64,000 bases of DNA from assembly GCA_003996215.1 (NCBI GenBank), contig QJPP01005244.1, forward strand, positions 1 to 64,000, in the 5' to 3' direction. A program made the position numbers and the translations under genes. Under the pieces are notes generated by a model. That model saw only the letters and a program-made list of their open reading frames with translations. It did no database searches and was not told the origin of the DNA. Each line of letters begins with the position of its first letter. The stretch's first letter is position 1. Origin of the DNA: Jaltomata sinuosa (Eukaryota > Streptophyta > Magnoliopsida > Solanales > Solanaceae). This document shows, one piece after another, positions 60,615 to 64,000 of this stretch.

Positions 60615-63262
60615 ACCGTCAGTTGAACAAGGTCACAATCAAGAATAAGTATCCCATTTCTAGGATTAATAATTTGTTCGATCAGCTTCAGGGTGCTAGT
60701 TTCTTCTCCAAGATCGACCTTAGATCCAGTTATTATCAGCTTCGGGTTAGAGAGTGTGATATTCCGAAGACAACCTTCAGAACTCGGTATGGTCTTTATG
60801 AATTTATGGTTATGTATTTTGGTCTAACGAATGCTCCTGCAGCCTTTATGGATTTGATGAACTGTGTGTTCAAATAGTATTTGGATATGTTTGTGATTGT
60901 TTTCATTGATGATATCCTTATCTACTCTCGGAGTGAGAAGGAGAATGCGGACCATTTGAGGGTTGTGTTGCAAACTCTCAAGGATCGGCAGTTGTTTACT
61001 AACTTTAGCAGGTGTGAGTTTTGGATGCAGTCTATTGCTTTTCTTGGTCATGTTGTGACTAAGGGTGGTATTCGAGTTGATTCTCAAAAGATTGAGGCAG
61101 TGAAGAACTTGTCTAGACCCACTTCCCCATCTGATATTAAGAGGTTTTTGGGTTTGGACGGTTACTACAGGAGATTTGTGGAAGGATTTTCTTCCATTGC
61201 TGCCCCATTGACTCGGTTGACTCAGAAGAAGGTAAAATTTCAGTGGTCCGATCTATGTGAGAAGAACTTTCAGGAATTGAAGACTAGATTGACCACAACT
61301 CCAGTGTTGGCTCTACACGAGGGCCTAGATGACTTGGTTGTGTATTGTGATGCTTCTAGGATTGGTTTAGGTTGTGTGTGGATGCAGCATGGTAAAGTGA
61401 TTGCTTATGCTTTGAGATAGCTTAAGATTCATGAGAAGAACTACCCTACTCATGATCTTGAGTTAGCAGTTATGGTCTTTGCCTTGAAGATTTGAAGGCA
61501 TTACTTGTATAGTGTTCACATGGATGTATTCACCGATCATAAGAGTCTCCAGTATGTGTTCACTCAGAAGGAACTGAATCTTCATCAAAGGAGGTAGCTT
61601 GAGCTTTTTAAAGATTATGACATGAGTGTGCTTTACCATCCGGATAAGGCCAATGTTGTGGCGAATGCACTTCGTAGATTGTCTATGGGTAGTGTGTCTT
61701 CAGTTGAAGATAGGAAGAAGGAATTGGGTAAGGAGGTTCATAGGCTTGCTTGGTTGGGAGTTTGCATTATGGACTCGACCGAAGGCGGTGTCATTGTTCA
61801 GAATGGTTATGAATCATTCTTGGTGGCTGAAGTGAAGGCAAAGCAAGACAGTGATCCTATTTTGCTTCAGCTAAAGGGTGCAGTCCATCAACAAAGGGTC
61901 AAGGTTTTCTCCCAAGTAGAGATGGTGTGCTTCGTTATCAGGGATGACTTTGTGTGCAAGATGTAGATGGGTTGAGATAGTAGATTCTAACGGAGGCTCA
62001 CAGTTCCAGATATTCTATTCACCCTGGTGCCACCAAGATGTACCATGATCTACGGGAAGTCTATTGGTGGAATGGTATGAATAGGGACATAGCCGATTTT
62101 GTGGCTAAGTGTCCCAACTGTCACCAAGTGAAGATAGAGCATCAACGACCGGGTGGCATGATTCAGGATATTGACCTTTCTACTTGGAAGTAGGAAGCTA
62201 TCAATATGGACTTTATCACTGGGTTGCCTCTTACTCGAAGGCAACATGATTCCATTTGGGTGATTGTCGATCAGATGACTAAGTCATCCCACTTCCTAGC
62301 CATTAAGACTACTGATTCTGAAGATGATTATGCCAGACTCTACCTTTGGGAGATAGTCAAATTGCATGGTGTTCCTTTTTCTATCATTTCAGATAGGGTA
62401 CTCAGTTTACATCCCAGTTTTGGAGATCATTTTAGAGAGGTCATGGTACTCAGGTGATGCTTAGCACAACTTTTCACCCACAGACGGATGGCCAGGCAGA
62501 GCGTACTATTCAAACTTTTGAGGATATGTTGAGAGCTTGTGTGATTGATTTCAAAGGTAATTGGGATGACCACTTACCTCTTATCGAGTTTGCCTACAAC
62601 AATAGCTTTCATTCTAGCATCCAAATGGATTCTATGAGGCATTTTATGGCCGGAGGTGTAGATCTCTTATTGGTTAGTTTGAGGTAGGTGAGGCAGCTTT
62701 AATTGGTCTAGATTCGGTTCATGATACTATAGAGAAGGTTCAACTCATTAGAGAGAGGTTGAAGATCGCCCAGAGTCGACAAAAATCATATGCGGATATG
62801 AGAAGAAGGGAGTTGGAATTTGAAGTTGATGATTGGGTTTTTCTGAAAGTGTCACCCATGAAGGGTGTGATGATATTTGGCAAGAAAAGGAAGCTTAGTC
62901 CCTGTTTTGTGGGTCCTTATCGGATCCTGAGGAGAGTTGGTAGCATTTCTTATGAGCTGGAGTTGCCTACGGAGTTAGAAGCAGTTCATTCGGTTTTCCA
63001 TGTTTCCTTGTTAAAGAAGTGTGTTGGTCATCTAACCTTGATTGTTCCTTTGGAAGATGTGAATGTGAAAGATAGTCTTACTTATGAAGAAGTTCCCATG
63101 GAGATCTTTGATCATCAGATTTGTAGGTTGAGAAATAAAGAAGTCGCTTCGGTAAAAGTTCTTTGGAGGAATCTTCTTGTTGAGGGAGCTACTTGGGAAG
63201 CAGAAGCTGCCATGAAAGCCAAGTACCCTCATCTCTTTCCTTCTGATCCAGTTTCATCTTGA
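60615..63262 (+). pseudogene. Gyp-4 pol continued: RT, RNase H, integrase, chromodomain-like tail
   Basis: RT resumes LNKVTIKNKYPISRI, FFSKIDLRSSYYQLRV; a TAG at 60875-60877 precedes VIVFIDDILIYSRS (catalytic DD about 60908). RNase H: VVYCDASRIGLG (about 61338) and NVVANALRR; stops at 61418, 61494 and 61595. Integrase: zinc finger HPGATKMYHDLREVYWWNGM with CPNCHQVK (62020-62130), a TAG at 62191, MDFITGLPLTRRQHDSIW (first Asp), then FHPQTDGQAERTIQ (62472-62513) carrying the Glu. The tail has LSPCFVGPYRIL, HSVFHVSLLKK, and WEAEAAMKAKYPHLFP, a chromodomain-type C-terminus. The frame ends TGA at 63260-63262. Confidence 0.92.
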
Positions 63263-63481
63263 GGTAATAGTTTCCTCCTTAGTATGTCCCTCCGAACCTA
63301 CTCCATCAGTTTTCCTCATGATCTTAGCATGTATTCATGTTTTCGAAGTTTATTCAGTCTTGTTTTAAGTTGAAAGTTCAGTTTCATATTTATTCTTCAG
63401 TTTTCCTGTTTTGTTGTTGTTTGGTTAGGCTGTTTTTCTCTCCAAGTTTCCTTGCTTAGTCTTCATTCAAGGACGAATGAT
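63263..63481 (+). other. Gyp-4 3' untranslated region
   Basis: T-rich spacer between the pol stop and the polypurine tract; no coding feature. It ends 'caaggacgaatgatccc', the usual wording before the PPT in this clade. Confidence 0.6.
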
Positions 63482-63484
63482 CCC

Positions 63485-63497
63485 AAGGGGGAGATAT
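63485..63497 (+). other. Polypurine tract of Gyp-4
   Basis: AAGGGGGAGATAT directly before the 3' LTR start TGTAACACCCC. Confidence 0.85.
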
Positions 63498-64000
63498 TGT
63501 AACACCCCGAAAACTGAACCAACTTTCTAAGTTTAAAACTCTGAAAAATTCTAAGTTTCCAGGAATCACAGGTCCAAACCACAGACCATGGTTTGAACCA
63601 CAACTCATGGAATTGAACCGTGGTGTAGACTCTACATAAACCAGCCTCTGGTCTGAGACCACGAATACACTCTATGGACAATAGTTTGCTCTACGGACCG
63701 TAAAGTAGACTCGTGAAACTCAGGTATGAGATCAGTTCTGTTCCCAGGAACCACAAGTAAACTTTATGGGTCGTAGTATATTCGACGGGTCATCCTGCTG
63801 ACTCGTAGTTCCTCTCCTGCAGCCTAAATTCTGAGGTCCAAGACGATGACTGGTTCTATGAGTCGTAGTTCATTCTACGGGTCCATCCAGTTGACTCGTA
63901 GTTTGGCTTCTGCAGCCTGTTCTTTTGGCCAGGAACTACGAATGGAAACCACGAGCTGTGGTTTGGTCTATGACTCGTGGAATCCATCTGTGGTCCCTGA
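63498..64000 (+). mobile_element. Gyp-4 3' LTR, first 503 bp (cut by window end)
   Basis: TGTAACACCCCGAAAAC onward aligns with 53236-53740. Substitutions and a small indel near the start show the two LTRs have aged since insertion. Confidence 0.92.

Larger units (their letters stand above)
53236..64000 (+). mobile_element. Gyp-4: Ty3/gypsy chromovirus (Tekay/Del-like), extends past the window
   Basis: 5' LTR 53236-55352, PBS, gag-pol 55563 to 63262 split by a solo LTR, PPT, and the first 503 bp of the 3' LTR from 63498. The best preserved retroelement in the window: gag, protease and early RT share one 537-codon frame, and the integrase-tail frames are long. Confidence 0.93.

Overview
The window is nuclear DNA of a flowering plant, very probably a nightshade (Solanaceae). 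The reasons are an intron-containing plant cyclic nucleotide-gated channel gene of the CNGC15 type, Tekay/Del-like chromovirus LTRs primed by initiator tRNA-Met, an Athila-type element, a CACTA transposon, a Stowaway MITE, and an endogenous pararetrovirus whose ORF order resembles tobacco vein clearing virus (Solendovirus). No species can be named from the sequence alone. Only one host gene is visible; almost everything else is nested transposable elements and viral DNA.

Layout. 1-3571: 5' end and LTR of a minus-strand Ty3/gypsy element (Gyp-2), inserted into the reverse transcriptase of a plus-strand Ty3/gypsy element (Gyp-1). 3572-17788: remainder of Gyp-1 pol and its 3' LTR. That LTR is split by a 5.1-kb CACTA element (7203-12289, 3-bp duplication AAT) and a 3.9-kb composite solo LTR (12558-16486, duplication TCAGG). 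About 17815-32953: an Athila-type element that has lost RT, RNase H and integrase; its second LTR is split by a 10.7-kb minus-strand gypsy element (Gyp-3, 22093-32781, duplication AGTTA). 33066-37570: the CNGC15-like gene on the minus strand, seven exons with start at 37025. Its last exon carries a TAA stop exactly where the IQ-motif glutamine should be. 38408 to about 52765: a decayed Ty1/copia element. It is interrupted in the integrase by about 2 kb of DNA that itself holds a 771-bp Mutator-like MITE (9-bp duplication), and again between integrase and RT by a pararetrovirus integrant (43706-50182) bounded by a perfect 114-bp direct repeat of copia sequence. 53236-64000: a plus-strand chromovirus (Gyp-4) with 5' LTR, PBS, gag-pol, PPT and the first 503 bp of the 3' LTR; a 3.1-kb solo LTR (57518-60614, duplication ACCGT) splits its RT.

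How it fits together. The insertion order can be read from target duplications: Gyp-1 is older than Gyp-2, the CACTA element and the composite solo LTR; the Athila derivative is older than Gyp-3; the copia is older than the pararetrovirus; Gyp-4 is older than its solo LTR. The Athila end lies only about 110 bp from the CNGC polyadenylation signal. The pararetrovirus integrant keeps all four expected coding modules (coat, movement, protease-RT-RNase H, transactivator-like), with few breaks. It lacks a visible intergenic promoter and primer site and begins with a second partial pol copy, so it looks like a rearranged multi-copy integrant rather than a complete genome.
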